Positions 1 to 58,929 of a DNA stretch of 64,000 bases are shown one piece after another. Within the stretch, counting starts at the first letter, position 1. Every line of letters begins with the position of its first letter. The DNA is from Leptodactylus fallax. Taxonomy: Eukaryota; Chordata; Amphibia; Anura; Leptodactylidae. The notes below the pieces were generated by a model. It saw only the letters and a program-made list of their open reading frames with translations. It had not been told where the DNA came from and made no database searches. Position numbers and translations under genes: made by a program. The stretch is from contig CAMRHE010000028.1 in the NCBI GenBank assembly GCA_947044405.1, forward strand, positions 10,770,001-10,834,000, read 5' to 3'.

Positions 1-1141
1 ACTACACATCAAGCAGGCCCCAATTGAATTCTTAGAACTAACAATCCTGGATCTCAACTTATCCATCTGGAAATCATCAGGTATCACCTCTATTTCAATG
101 ATGTGGAGTGAGGACTCATTGATACCATTCCCATCGCTACAATCCACCTTCTCCCTACCCTCCACTTGCCTCTTTACATATCTGAGAATCAAGCACTTTC
201 TCACCTCCAACTGCAATAAACAAGTAATATACAATAAATCTCTGTTGGACCTCCTCAAAATTCCAAATCCGGCTACAAAAATTCTCAGCTCCATCTACAA
301 TACTATAGGATCTAAAGATCATCTGGTCAAATCTACCCCACTACTTAGTTGGGAAATGCATCTTCAGCAGAAATACTCGGTTATACAATGGCAGAAAGCC
401 ATGACCTTCACGAAAAAGACCTTCCGGTGCACGACCCACTATGAAACAACTGTCAAAATTCTCCTCCACTGGTACTATACTCCAGAGCGACTTCACCGAA
501 TTTATCCGCAGACCTCAAACTCCTGCTGGAGGGGATGTGGCGAGAAAGGAACACTACTGCATTTACTGTGGACGTGCCCCCGAGTGGTGCTGTACTGGCA
601 AGACGTCTTCCGATGGATTTCTTCACTAGTGGGATTCTTCATACCTCCCTCACCAGCTTTAGCACTACTATTTCTGCAAATCGACTCTTTCCCAGCAACA
701 CATAGAGTGTTGATTGGCCACGCCTTGTTATCAGCGTCATTGGCTCTGCTACGCAACTGGAAGTCAGCCACTATTCCGACTAGAGGAGAGCTAGTGAACA
801 TGGTGGAGCAGACCTACCAGTATGAGAAGATTCTCTCTCATGGAGTTCTTGGGGATAACCACTTCCAAAAGAACTGGTTTCCATGGACACTGAAGGCTCA
901 TACACATCTGCCGTAACCCGGCTGTGCCGCACTTGGAAGATCAAAACTTAATAATTATTGTCACCTTTTGTTGCTTTATACTTGTACGCACTTGTTTCTT
1001 TAACTCTAGAGACTCTCGAACTCTTAGATAACTATATGTTTATTTGACTTCTAGCTACTTCTAGCGCTTACATGATAATACTTTTTTGAATGTTGTTGTT
1101 TGACCTGTTAAAAAATCTCAATAAAACTGATTGAAAGTAAA
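1..1141 (+). mobile_element. L1-clade LINE, 3' end (ORF2 C-terminus and 3' UTR)
   Basis: The frame is open from base 2 to the stop at 916, and the element continues past the left edge. The protein has the C-terminal L1 ORF2 signature CWRGCGEKGTLLHLLWTCP followed by YWQDVFRWI, a cysteine/histidine knuckle after the reverse transcriptase. A short 3' UTR ends near CAATAAAACTGATTG at about 1,120-1,141. No ORF1, endonuclease or polymerase core is in the window. Assignment to L1 is by motif only. Confidence 0.8.
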
Positions 1142-1864
1142 AATTAGTCTATAGTCATGTGATATACAGTCCATGGTCATGTGATGGACACACTCGTTAC
1201 TCGTCATCACATGACCGTAGACTGTATCTCACATGAGCTTTTTGGTGCACCCATCCAAAAACTGGTGCTTCAGCAGATGCAGCCATGTGTCTGTTGTATT
1301 TGTAGAGAGTGCAATGGATAAAGCCTCCAGAAGTCACAGAAGAATATGGATGTACAGGTAGGGCTCAGGCTCCTGTATGGAATTACAGATTTGCACAAAA
1401 TACAGCCAAATGCATGATCTTTGAGAGTAAAAGGAAACCTAGGAGTCAAAAAAGACCCGTATCCAGGCATACTGGATATACTGTGCTGCACTACAGAGGT
1501 GGTACTATGCAGCTCTGAATAGCTGCTGAATGATCAGACCTATGTGACTCTTCCTTCATTATACCATCCCATTGCCATGTGAAACACTGAATTATAGCAA
1601 ATAAATAGGACATCCCCAAGCCCTCATGTTACAGTCTGTAAATAGCGTGCATGCACAATCAAGATTTACATATACACATGAAAATCCATGCAGAAAACCC
1701 AACTAGCGCAGGTCTTGGTGCGGATTTTGAAGCCATTTTTTTTTTAAGTCCATGCTGAAAAAAAGAAATCAATTGACATGCAGCAGATTTAAAATCTGAA
1801 CCATCGACCAATTTCCATGTGAAAAAAAAATCTGTAACATCAAATAGTAATTCTTATTGACTTT

Positions 1865-2125
1865 TAGGCTAAGGCCACACGCAGCGAATCACTGCAAAAA
1901 AACGCGTTTTTCACAGAAAGTCTACAGAGTTTCCTCTGCGGACTTTCTGCCTCTATTATAACTATGGGGAAAATGCCAGCGTTTTTTAAATCGCATTTCC
2001 GCTGTAGATTTTTTTCTGCAATGTGTGGATGGGATTAGTCAGAATTCCATCCACTTTGCAGATAATGTAAAATGCGGTATTTTTTTTTGCCAAGGTGCAT
2101 TTTCACAATGTCAGGCCTCAGCCTA
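1865..2125. repeat. Foldback (MITE-like) element
   Basis: The ends are inverted copies, TAGGCTAAGGCC near 1,865 and GGCCTCAGCC near 2,114. Inner segments about AAACGCG, TCTGC and GCAGA are also partly complementary. No coding capacity. Related copies are at 3,311, 16,782 and 39,872. Such short hairpin repeats are common in frog genomes; no autonomous partner is visible. Confidence 0.6.
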
Positions 2126-2279
2126 ATGCTAATGAATTAGATTTTCCACATTGAAATCCGCACTAAAAATTAGGACTGTGGAGTTAGTAGGCCAAACTAC
2201 CAATCTAACGCCGACTCCTGTATTTTTCCACAGCCTGACTCCGATTGCTTTATAAATGGCTGACAACCATGGTCAGTCA

Positions 2280-2760
2280 GAAAAATAAAGATCCTCTAAT
2301 TCATTAATAATCTGGTGATTGATTCCTATGACAGTAAATATGTAACAAACTATACATCTAATTATATAATATTAATAATTATATAATGTCATTAATAATC
2401 CAGTGATTGATTCCTATGTCAGTAAATATATTAGGAGAAATACGTAAGTATTGAAATTAATGAAATAACTTAATTTATGGACATCTATGGTTTGATTTCT
2501 TTGTCTGTGTGGAATGGATGGGTTATTACCAACATCAGGTGAGAATTTAATGTCAATGGCACCTTTAGAACTATAGTTACTTAAAAAATTGGTGACTTGT
2601 TCAATACTTATTTCACCCTCTGTATGTAACCAACTATACATCTAATTATATAATATTAATAATTCTATAATATAATCCAGTGATTGATCCCTATGACAGT
2701 AAATATGTAACAAACTATACATCTAATAAATGATTCCATATCAATACTTCTATCATTAAT
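2280..2760. repeat. Three tandem AT-rich units of about 85 bp, the middle one interrupted
   Basis: The phrase GTGATTGATTCCTATGACAG then TAAATATGTAACAAACTATAC recurs at about 2,315, 2,403 and 2,680. The second copy is split after CAGTAAATA by a Tc1-type MITE and resumes at TATGTAACC. The flanking copies therefore serve as empty sites. Confidence 0.7.
2431..2622. mobile_element. Tc1-type deletion derivative (MITE)
   Basis: This is about 190 bp without coding capacity. The right end GTTCAATACTTATTTCACCC then TCTG is the terminal repeat of a Tc1-like family with CAGnGGGTGAAATAAGTATT ends. The left end (GGAGAAATACGTAAGTATTG) is a mutated inverted copy. A TA dinucleotide flanks each side, and neighbouring tandem units show the empty site. 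Confidence 0.65.
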
Positions 2761-3310
2761 AATCATTAAAATGAATAATTTTATTTTGAAGCCAGAGTCA
2801 GAAACTTTTTTTAGCCTTCGAATCCACCCAAAATTGTTCCCAAGTCTGACAATGTAACTTTACAGTCCTCCCGAAAATCCACAAATAACCCTGAGAGTGT
2901 GTGTACCCATACCAGATTATACCAGTATTCTAAAGGCCTCCTTATATGCATTGGGCCCTATTACTGCTTATGCACTGGGGCCCAGGAACTTCAAATTGTG
3001 TCTGTATTTGTTTATATTAAAGGAATACTTTCATCTTAAGGAGTGATGACATATCACTAGGTAATGCCACCACTGTATGATCGATGAGGGTCTGAGACCC
3101 CCATCATTCCTGAGAATGAATGGGCTGCAGTGATGGTTCAGTTCTGTGGCCCCTCACTGTTTTTCCCTGCTATGCGGTCAGTTTCATTCACTTGAACAGA
3201 GAAGTTCTGCACAACGCATGGCCAGGGACATTGCTGTGCAGGGAAACCTTGCAGCCCATTTATTACCTGGATCCCAGAAGTTTATTCGCCCAGAAGGTAT
3301 TCCCTATCAT

Positions 3311-3516
3311 GTTGCGGAAACGCAGCTTTTTTTGTTGCAGATTTTGCTGCGATCTTTTCAGCCAAAGCCAAGAATGTCTACAAAAGGAATGGGAAATATA
3401 TAGGAAGCTTCTTACACTTCTACCTTCTGCTCAATCCACTCCTGGCTTTGGCTCAAAAAACTGCAGAAAAATCTGCAACAAAAAAAGCTGCGTTTCCGCA
3501 ACGTGGGGCCTCAGCC
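3311..3516. repeat. Foldback element, imperfect palindrome
   Basis: GTTGCGGAAACGCAGC at 3,311 pairs with GCTGCGTTTCCGCAAC near 3,487. The adjoining GTTGCAGATTTTGCTGC pairs with GCAGAAAAATCTGCAAC. The whole 200 bp could fold as one hairpin. Same family as 16,782-17,004 and the half copy at 39,872-39,994. Confidence 0.7.
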
Positions 3517-5259
3517 TTATAACAGACTGCTACATTTCTATGCATTATTCATGGAGTCGGACTGCTAGTTGTTGAGATTACTACCCAGTCTAATTCTATA
3601 ATACTGCAGTGTAATGCAAGATAACATATAACCAAGTAATAAAAGAGAGGCAGAAGACAAGTGTACAATACAAAATGTAATCTTTATTCTTTTGGCTTGT
3701 TGTAATGTAGTTAGCTGTAATTTTAGGTAATAGCATTTTCCTGCATGCAGTTCACAGTACACTACAAGTCATTATTCCTGGAAAGCAACGGATTCTACAT
3801 TAAACGTCTGCATGTGTCCAAAACAGAACTGAAGTTGAACATGGTGTCATAAGCAAAGTCATGTTTCTTTGGAAGAAATGAAGAATGTGGATCCCACATA
3901 TTGGCTAAAACATTCCAGTGCAGCATGAACAACAATAGAATGAGTCTAAAAAGGAAATGTAAACCAGGCCTATACAACTTGTGGCTTACCAGCGACTGAT
4001 CCACTACAATCCTGAGAATGCCTTACCAGCCGGATAACTGATGAAGCATGCAGGGGCAAACGTTAGACTGCAAAGTCTGGACACAGAATATCATGTGGGC
4101 TTAATGGAAACCTCCATACGTATGAAAATCTCCTTCAGCAGTATATAGCATGCTGGCGGTTGCCTCTTCACAGCTATCCCCGAAGCCTGTGCCTTAGTTC
4201 TCGCCATATTACTGAACGTGCTGTTGTGGTCTGTGTGAGAATTAGTAACACAGTGAATGCTTAGGCCTAAGCAGTGCTGGTCATTGAAAAGGGCAGGTGA
4301 TGGGAACCGTTATTTTTGTATTGCCTTTAAGTATTTAAAATTTAAAAAATAATTACTTTGCAACAATTTTCAGTTTCCATAGTTACAGACTGCAAACATA
4401 TCCTGTGTAGTCACAGGACGTACTAGCTTCAATCTGACTCCTATTTATTGTTGTGTCCCTACGAACTAAGAGGTAGGGAACAAGTGGAAAGGAGAAGGTC
4501 TGCGGGATCAAACCCCAGAGGTTTTTTGTAGTCTGTTACACATGTCTATAGGCACAAAATGCCAGATTTTTAATCAACAAGGTTGCTTCAGATACACTGG
4601 AGCAATCCAGAGACTTGCAATAATGTATTAACTCCCTTTAAATCTGGCCAATGACATCAACACATGGCAACATCATAAAATTGCCAAGAATGTAGATTAG
4701 GCACTTTAGTTATCACTGAGGAGGAGAGTTTTTGTGTTCAACCCTACAAAGGCTTCTTACCAAGTACAAGTCACCAATGAAGACCATCAGCCATATGTAA
4801 GACTGGTGGGAAAGGTTCATCGGAGTACATTAGCTGTACTGTGTAAATTCGTAGCCTACTTCTCCTTGACTGCCATCTTTGCCCACAAAATGGCCGCCTC
4901 CAATGCCCAACGTTTGCAGTGTAACACAGCCGCCGGAGAGCAACAATATGTCTAAGCCTTATGTAAATGAACAGAAAATAGAAACCTATTTAACCCTTTC
5001 AGCTAGCCCTTCCGGAAATAACTTGCCGCTCAAGCATTTCTGGAGAATCTGGCATTGAAAAAGTTAAATCCCTGATGCAGGCATTTCTCACAGTTCCTGT
5101 ATATTTTTTTGCCTGGTGTTGTCTTCTTTTTTTATTTTAATGTCTGTCATCAATATACATGTGTTTTCATTGTGCGAGCTGTGGTCCCAGATTTTACATA
5201 TTTACTTCCGCAATCAGCGTATGCACCGAGAAAAGGAATTATAATAAAATAGCAAATTT
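3517..5259. other. Downstream intergenic sequence, no gene seen
   Basis: Only short unrelated reading frames occur here, several of them inside repeat-like text (for example ACAAAATGGCCGCCTCCAAT near 4,887). No homology recognised. Confidence 0.5.
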
Positions 5260-6952
5260 ACAACTCTCTTTGTCATTTTTATTTGCAAAGATCTCCAATT
5301 TAATAGCGCTAAGCATGGGCAAGTAACAAAAGTGACCACAACATTAACCCCTGAAGTTTAGTTTTTTTTTTCATCTCTTCTCTTATGTACAAAATGCTGA
5401 AAAATAAAGCTAAATGAATATTTACAGTATTTATATATTTTTTGTTTCTTAAAAACTCTGTATCCTTCAATGCGGTTTGCGACATATCCAATCAAATCTG
5501 GATTAATACGAAATACGAGAAACAGAATAATTCCACAAAAACCAAGAAAAATAAAATAAGGAAGAGCGAACGGAATTAGCTGCAAACTATTGCTTAACCG
5601 TTTCAAGACTGCAGAGCAGCAGCAATGAGGTTAATAAAGAAATGAGGTCTTTTTGAACAATTTGTCTTACTCAACCATTGGCATATGGCTTTCCGTAATA
5701 TACTGCTGGACAGTGGGAAAAGAAAATCTCATAAGCAGCCCTGGCAATACAAACATGCACCTGTGATAGCGTCCAAACTATTTATATTGGTACAGAATAT
5801 TTCTATATTTTTTTTTTCCAAAAGCTTGCAAACTACACATATTGTGGTACATATTTGATGCAATAAATACTGTGCCCAAAACCATTATTTTCTTGCTCAA
5901 ACATCCACCACATAGTAAAGTAACTATTTACATACCGTAACATAGGCATTTCCATTGGCTTGTACAATGTCAACCTGGCTGACAAGCTGAAGATGGCCAA
6001 AATAATCATAACAATGCAGGAGAAAGCCTAAAAAACTGTATTTTTTTGGGTCTACCTGTGCTACTGGTTAACGGAATTCCACCTATAATTGATACCTCCC
6101 TTGCCCATCTGTGATTGGTGGTTGCATAAAAAGTGACTCAATTTGTCCTCTGATGTGGGACTTCCGAGGGACAAAACAGGCACATATTCATTTTTCCCTA
6201 TGTGACACATCATGAACAATTAAGCACCCCAACAATACGTGTCACATGATAATGAATTTTTTTTTGTATCTCTATTTTTTTTAATATTTTTTTTTCCCAT
6301 GCATGACCTATGAGCCCGGCATGCTTTCATGCAATCAGTTTTCTTCATATATGTTATAGAGAAAGATATTGAAGAACACCTGGTCCTCATACCTTAGAAG
6401 TGGTAAATTATCAGCTCCTTCCCAACATAAAACCCATTTACAAAAATAGTCGCATATAATTGTAGAGAACCTATGAATTCAAAAAAATGATGAATCCATA
6501 AACATAGAACTTGTAAACATATGGCAAATATGGCAGTTGAAATGCAAACAGTGGATACAAGTAGTTTACTAAAGTGTTCAACACACAAAAAAAACAATAG
6601 GTTTGTATCCCACAAAATGGTCCCCATTCCGCACAGTCCGAGTAGCCATTTTGACTATCCTCTTCAGCAGTGTCAGCTGGGAAATTAACCCCTTTACTTC
6701 CGCAGGGACCGGCAAAACATACACGTGATGCCTTGCAAGCCTCTATAGCAGTGAAGTGGTTAAAACAGTAACCTCCAGTCAAGGTTGTTGAGTGTCTTGA
6801 TAGTCCGTTCCTGACAGGGGGTCACTGTTGTATTGTAGGCACTGACCAAATATACGTAATTGTAAGAACTGTCAGTTTGGCATAAATCTCTGAAAGGAGT
6901 CCTGCTGACATAAAGAATGTTCACAGGCTGTAAACAGTTTGCCACATAAAAA
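5260..6952 (-). other. Probable 3' UTR of the sodium channel gene
   Basis: By eye, the first AATAAA on the minus strand after the stop codon is at 5283-5278 (TTTATT on the plus strand). That gives a 3' UTR of about 1.7 kb, typical in scale for SCN genes. Further AATAAA sites lie farther on (near 5,131-5,137 and 3,683), so longer isoforms are possible. The stretch is AT-rich, has no clear reading frame and contains no repeat I recognise. Confidence 0.5.
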
Positions 6953-53339
<46,387 letters not shown>

Positions 53340-53738
53340 CTAAGAAGATGCCATAGGTGGTTATCATTTTCTTAAATTAGTTAAACATCCCATATACAGT
53401 GGGTACGGAAAGTATTCAGACCCCTTTAAATTTTTCACTCTTTATTTCATTGCAGCCATTTGCTAAAAGCAAAAAAGTTCATTTTATTTCTCATTAATGT
53501 GCACTCAGCACCCCATCTTGACAGAAAAAAAAACAGAAATGTAGATATTTTTGCAAATTTATTAAACAGGAAAAACTGAAATATCACATGGTCATAAGTA
53601 TTCAGACCCTTTGCTCAGTATTGAGTAGAATTCATTCCTTTTGAGCTAGTACAGCCATGAGTCTTCTTGGGAATGATGCAACAAGTTTTTCACATCTGGA
53701 TTTGGGGATCCTCTTCTTCCTTGCAGATCCTCTCCAGT

Positions 53739-54612
53739 TCAGTCAGGTTGGATGGTGAACGTTGGTGGAGCCATTTTCAGGTCTCTCCAGAGATGCTCAA
53801 TTGGGTTGAGGTCAGGGCTCTGGCTGGGCCAGTCAAGAATGGTCACAGAGTTGTTCCGAAGCCGCTCCTTTGTTATTTTAGCTGTGTGCTTAGGGTCATT
53901 GTCTTGTTGGAAGGTGAACCTTCGGCCCAGTCTGAGGTCCAGAGCACTCTGGAAGAGGTTTTCTTCCAGGATATCTCTGTACTTGCCCGCATTCATCTTT
54001 CCTTCAATTGCAACCAGTTGTCCTGTTCCTGCAGCTGAAAAACACCCCCATAGCATGATGCTGCCACCACCATGTTTCACTGTTGGGATTGTATTGGGCA
54101 GGTGATGAGCAGTGCCTGGTTTTCTCCACACATACCGCTTAGAATTAACACCAAAAAGTTCAATCTTCATCTCATCAGACCAGAGAATCTTATTTCTCAT
54201 AGTCTGGGAGTCCTTCATGTGTTTTTTGGCAAACTCTATGTGGGCTTATGTCTTGCACGGAGGAGAGGCTTCCTTCGGGCCACTCTGCCATAAAGCCCCG
54301 ACTGGTGGAGGGCTGCAGTGACTTTGTGGAACTTTCTCCCATCTCCCTACTGCATCTCTGGAGCTCAGCCACAATGATCTTTGGGTTCTTCTTTACCTCT
54401 CTCACCAAGACTCTTCTCCCACGATTGCTCAGTTTGGCTGGACGGCCAGGTCTAGGACGAATTCTGGTCGTCCTAAACTTCTTCCATTTAAGGATTATGG
54501 AGGCCACTGTGCTCTTAGGAACCTTGAGTGCTGCAGAAATTCTTTTGTAACCTTGGCCAGTTCTGTGCCTTGCCACAATTCTGTCTCTGAGCTCCTTGGG
54601 CAGTTCCATTGA
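53739..54612 (-). pseudogene. Tc1-like transposase, frameshifted and 3'-damaged
   Basis: The N-terminal half (MELPKELRDRIVARHRTGQG, the KRISAALKVPKSTVASIILK HTH, RPGRPAKLS) is in one frame to about 54,340. The catalytic half ([40 protein letters not shown]) is in another from 54,218. The C-terminus breaks after WRDLKMA. The first codons (MRS) are cut off by the LINE and lie beyond 56,073. Confidence 0.85.
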
Positions 54613-56062
54613 GGTTTTGTCGACCCGCTTCCAGGTGTCATTGGCGCTCAGGGATTGCCCAGGGGCAACCCTGGAGGATGGGTTGAAGTTTTTAAACTGC
54701 AAACGGTTGCCTCAGAAATTTTGGGATCTGACCTGGCGCTGCCTCCTGGGAAAGCTATATGTGAGGGGGAACTTGAAGTACAGGAACTCCGACGAGCGAG
54801 GTTGCCCTCGGGAGGAGTGTGGCAACGTGCTTGAAGAAAGCATGGAGCACTTCCTCCTTCAGTGCCCTTTCAATATAGAGGTTTGCAAATTAGTGGGGGC
54901 TTCCACCGGTTGGCTTCGGCTAGCTGGCCTCTCCTATGCTGAGTGGGCCTATGGGGCTTTCAAACACCCGGGTGGAAGGGACTGCCAAACACTCTTCTTA
55001 GTTAGTGCAGTAGTCAGGTTTCACTTGTGGTCGGCACGGTGCTTAGTCTCGACGCGCAGCAAAGTCCTCCCGGAGGTTGAGGTGGTTAAGAACATCTTGG
55101 TGGACCTGGTGAGGGTGCGCTCTCGGGAGTACGAGAGGTTGGGTGCTGGGAGGGCTGGGGCCCTGTGGCGGGGCTTCACTTTCTCGGTACCTTAGGAGGG
55201 TGGGCCTCTCGTGTCTCTCTTTCCCTGGTGGTGGGCTAGTGTGGCACTTTAGTATTTTTGTTTTAATCACCAAGCAAGTGTAAGGGGCTTAAGGTGGCCA
55301 ACCCTAGACCTTCGGGATTTTCTCAGTAGGTGGGGGTGGGGGCCTATAGTCGGGTTATAGCAGCGTTAGTAAAAATGGTTATGTACAAGTATGCTTATGC
55401 AAATGGGCATGTTCTTTATGTCATAAATGTTATAAATGTTGTTGTATGTTTAGTGGTGGTATGCAAATGTGTCTTTCTATTTTACCTAGAGGGGGTAGGT
55501 TTGTTTGGGAGGGGGGTTGCTTGGGGGGAGGGGGTTTTCCTGGGGTTTGTGCACCCAAAGCTGGCTCTGGACTAAGTATGGACACGAATGGACGTGCGGC
55601 AAGGAGTCGCTTTGGTTCTAGCTAGAAAAAGTGTAATGTAATATATATGTATATGTTTATAGATGTTCATTTTTCAAAAAAAAAAAAAAATTTTAATTAC
55701 ATACAGTGTTTCAGTTAGGGTTTCTTTCTGGGGGTTTTTGTTTTCTGATTATGTTTAAGTGCCTTAGTGGAATGAGTGGTATGTATGGTGTGTGAATGGG
55801 GGCTGGCTCGTCAAGTCGTCATCATCGTCATCGTCGTCGTCGTCATCGTCTTTGTCATTGTCATCACTGTCGTCGTCAACTTTCTGGAAAAGAAGGTGTT
55901 GGCTACAGTCGGAAAAAGAAAGAAGAGGTACAACTAAAAGTTTCTTGTTTATGCCTTGTGTTTGTACTTATGTTATGTTCAGGTTATGGTTATGCGATAT
56001 GCAATTTTTGGTTTTCGTTGTTATGACGGAGTTATTGTTTTTTAAAAATTTTAATAAAAAAT
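54613..56062 (+). mobile_element. 5'-truncated LINE (L1/Tx1-type) with 11-bp target duplication
   Basis: This is 1,450 bp inserted in the Tc1 copy. AGTTCCATTGA occurs at 54,602-54,612 and again at 56,063-56,073, a perfect target-site duplication. The element holds only the end of ORF2 (stop at 55,195) with the C-terminal knuckle CPREECGNVLEESMEHFLLQ then CP. A 3' UTR of about 870 bp follows, with a (GTC/ATC)n run at 55,815-55,875, ending TTTTAATAAAAAAT. Confidence 0.9.
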
Positions 56063-57040
56063 AGTTCCATTGACCTCATGATTCTCATTTGCTCTGACAT
56101 GCACTGTAAGATGTGAGGTCTTATATAGACAGGTGTGCGCCTTTCCTAATCAAGTCCAATCAGTTTAATTAAACACAGCTGGACTCCAATGAAGGAGAAG
56201 AACCATTTCAAGGGGGGCCAGAAGAAAATGGACAGCATGTGTGTTAAATATAAGTGTCACAGCAAAGGGTCTGAATACTTATGACCATGTGATATTTCAG
56301 TTTTTCTTTTTTAATAAATTTGCAAAAATATCTACGTTTCTGTTTTTTTTCTGTCAAGCTGGAGTGCTGAGTGTACATTAATGAGAAATAAAATGAACTT
56401 TTTTGCTTTTAGCAAATGGCTGCAATGAAACAAAGAGTGAAAAATTTAAAGGGGTCTGAATACTTTCCGTACCCACTGCATCATTAAAATATAGCCAAAG
56501 ATCATAGAAGTTGTATTTTACCAAGCCTATTATATAGGAATTTCACTATGTTGTGTGAACCAGAGTTGAAAAAAAGATAAAAAAAACCCCACAAAAACAG
56601 AAAAGAAAAGCAATATGGGCATTTTGTGTGCTGCATCCTGCCAGAACATAATGTTAGCGTTGTGGTCTCTTCCAGTTCTAAAAATGGAAAAGAAACATGA
56701 AATTGCAGAATGTAAGTAACACTTTGACATAGATCGATTTGGAATGGATAGGGCCTGTGCAATAGTGCGCAATCTCTCCATTTCTCTCTTACAGCCGTCA
56801 TTAGTCTTAGCGGCGCTTCACTGATTTCAGAAGCTTAAAGACTTTTAGATCTAATTCTGGATTCTTGATGCTGCACTTAAAGGCATTGTTCATATTTGCA
56901 GCCATTGTCTGATACACCTGACTTTGTGTGATATTTTGTCCTGCTCATTTTTTTGGACTTGATTTGTAAACTCTGAACTTCTGTTCTGTACTCCAAATCT
57001 TGTATGTTCATTGTCATAACCCACAGCAGCAGCAGCAAGT

Positions 57041-57381
57041 CTTAGGCCCCATGAACATGACCGAGTGTGCATCCAATGTGGGGCTGAGTTTGTAGCTGTA
57101 TGAGCTTGGATGACACTCGGTGTGTCGTAGTGTAATCCCAGTGCATTCTGTGATGGATTCACGTCTATGGGGGCTTCCAATTCTTTCTGTTCTGATAACA
57201 TGGATGATTATAGAGCAGGTCCTATTCTGATCCGTGTCATCAGAACGGAATGGATCCAGAAACCCCCATAGAGTCCATCACGGAATGCACTCGGATGACA
57301 CTCGGATGTCACTCCAAGTGAATTCCGCTACAAACACAGTTCCACATCAGATTTGCACTCAGTCGTGTGCATGGGGTCTTA
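57041..57381. repeat. Foldback element
   Basis: The left end CTTAGGCCCCATGAACATGA and right end GTGTGCATGGGGTCTTA are inverted. Interior pairs include GTGCATTCTGTGATGGA / TCCATCACGGAATGCAC and CCATAGAC-type halves. The centre carries TCAGAACGGAATGGAT and TCTTTCTGTTCTGATAACAT. Non-coding. Confidence 0.7.
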
Positions 57382-57582
57382 CTCTAATGTCCTCTTGTGG
57401 CCTGGCCATGTGGCAGTCCATGACATTATATGGATCTATGTGTCTCCATGTTTCCAGACTGTGTATAATCTTCATGTGTTCAGTTCCCTCTACTTACCAA
57501 CCTTCTGATGCTGAATCAAAGTCAATGAACTGATCACCAGGAGGTTTACACGTTCAGAATGGTTGTCTTCAGCTGACAACCT

Positions 57583-57958
57583 ATTTAAAGGGGCTATCTG
57601 GGGACTAAATTTTACCTATTGTCAGGCTGGGTTCTGTCAGTGCTGCAAGTTAGGTTTCCAGGCTGGTTCTGACTTATGGTCTCACGACTGGAACCAGTAC
57701 CCGACACCCAAGACTATCCTTCTCCTTCCTTCTTTACCATATTCACAGTATTACCTGTACTGTCATGACTGGCTTGACTATGACAAAGATCTAGTCTGCC
57801 TGCCCCATAATACAGGTAATACTGTGAACATAGTAGAGGAGATGGATCGACTCGGGTGCTGGGTGTGGGTTTTGATCACATCACCCTGCCTGAAAACCCA
57901 TTGTGCAGCACCAACAGAACCCCGCCTAGAAATGGGTACCCAGATAACCTCTTTAAAG
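57583..57958. repeat. MITE with terminal and internal inverted repeats
   Basis: The ends ATTTAAAGGGGCTATCTGGG and ACCCAGATAACCTCTTTAAA are inverted. A perfect inner hairpin is TTCACAGTATTACCTGTA / TACAGGTAATACTGTGAA near 57,739-57,828. Non-coding; the 139-codon open frame inside follows the repeat. Confidence 0.7.
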
Positions 57959-58134
57959 TGGTTATTTGGCCATTCCAACTGACCAGAAGTGAAATAAAAT
58001 AGTGACGTGACTTCTTTAAAGAAGTGATTCTAATATATGGATCACTCCATAAATAGAGCTTTGAACAGTTCAGAAATGTTTTTTTGTGTAGCATTTAGGG
58101 TGCAGGGGCTTTTTGTGGTATTTTAGCGCAGCTT

Positions 58135-58925
58135 GTTGATTTCACTGAGCATGCGCCTTATACTGTGTATTATGTCGTCTACATATGTGCATGTGCCTTA
58201 TACTGTGAATTATGTCACCTACATATGTGCATGTGCTTTATACTGTGTATTATGTCATCTACATACATTCATGTGCCTTATACAGTACTGTGAATTATGT
58301 TATCTACATATGTGCTTTATACTGTGTATTATGTTATCTACATACGTTCATGCGCCTTATACAGTACTGTGAATTATGTTATCTACATATGTGCATGCAC
58401 TTTATAATCTATATTATGTCACCTACATATGTGCATGCATCGTATACTGTGTATTATGTCATCTACATATGTGCATGCACCTTATAATCTGTATTATGTC
58501 ATTTACATATGTGCATGCGCCATATACTGTGTATTATGACATCTCCATATGTGCATGAGCCTTACACTGTGTATTATGTCATCTACATATGTGCATTTGC
58601 CTTATAATCTGTATTATGTCATCTATATATGGGCATGAGCCTTATACTGTGTATTATGTCATCTACATATGTGCATGTGCTTTATAATCTGTATTATGTC
58701 ATCTACATATATGTGCATTATACTGTCTATTATGTCATCTACATATGTGCATGCACCTTATAAATAATAATCTGTGTTATGTCAACTACATATGTGCATG
58801 CACTTTATAATCTGTATGATGTTATCTACATATGTGCATGCGCCTTATGCTCTGTATTATATCATTTACATATGTACATGCGCCTTATACTCTGTATTAT
58901 GTCATTTACATAAATGCATGTGCCG
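58135..58925. repeat. 40-bp minisatellite, about 20 copies
   Basis: Unit CCTTATACTGTGTATTATGT then CATCTACATATGTGCATGTG, with variants of 27-46 bp. Spurious frames (YVIYICACALY) run through it. Confidence 0.93.
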
Positions 58926-58929
58926 CATC

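Larger units (their letters stand above)
53397..56478 (-). mobile_element. Tc1-like transposon split by a LINE
   Basis: The arms begin CAGTGGGTACGGAAAGTATT and are about 220 bp, diverged by scattered changes. TA flanks the left end; the right flank is CA. Without the 1,450-bp LINE and one target copy the element is about 1.6 kb. Transposase is on the minus strand. It sits in the intron upstream of the DII S2-S4 exon, 58 bp from that exon's acceptor. Confidence 0.92.

Noticed and set aside
57563..57982. 139-codon plus-strand frame
   Set aside because: Coincides with a MITE with inverted ends.
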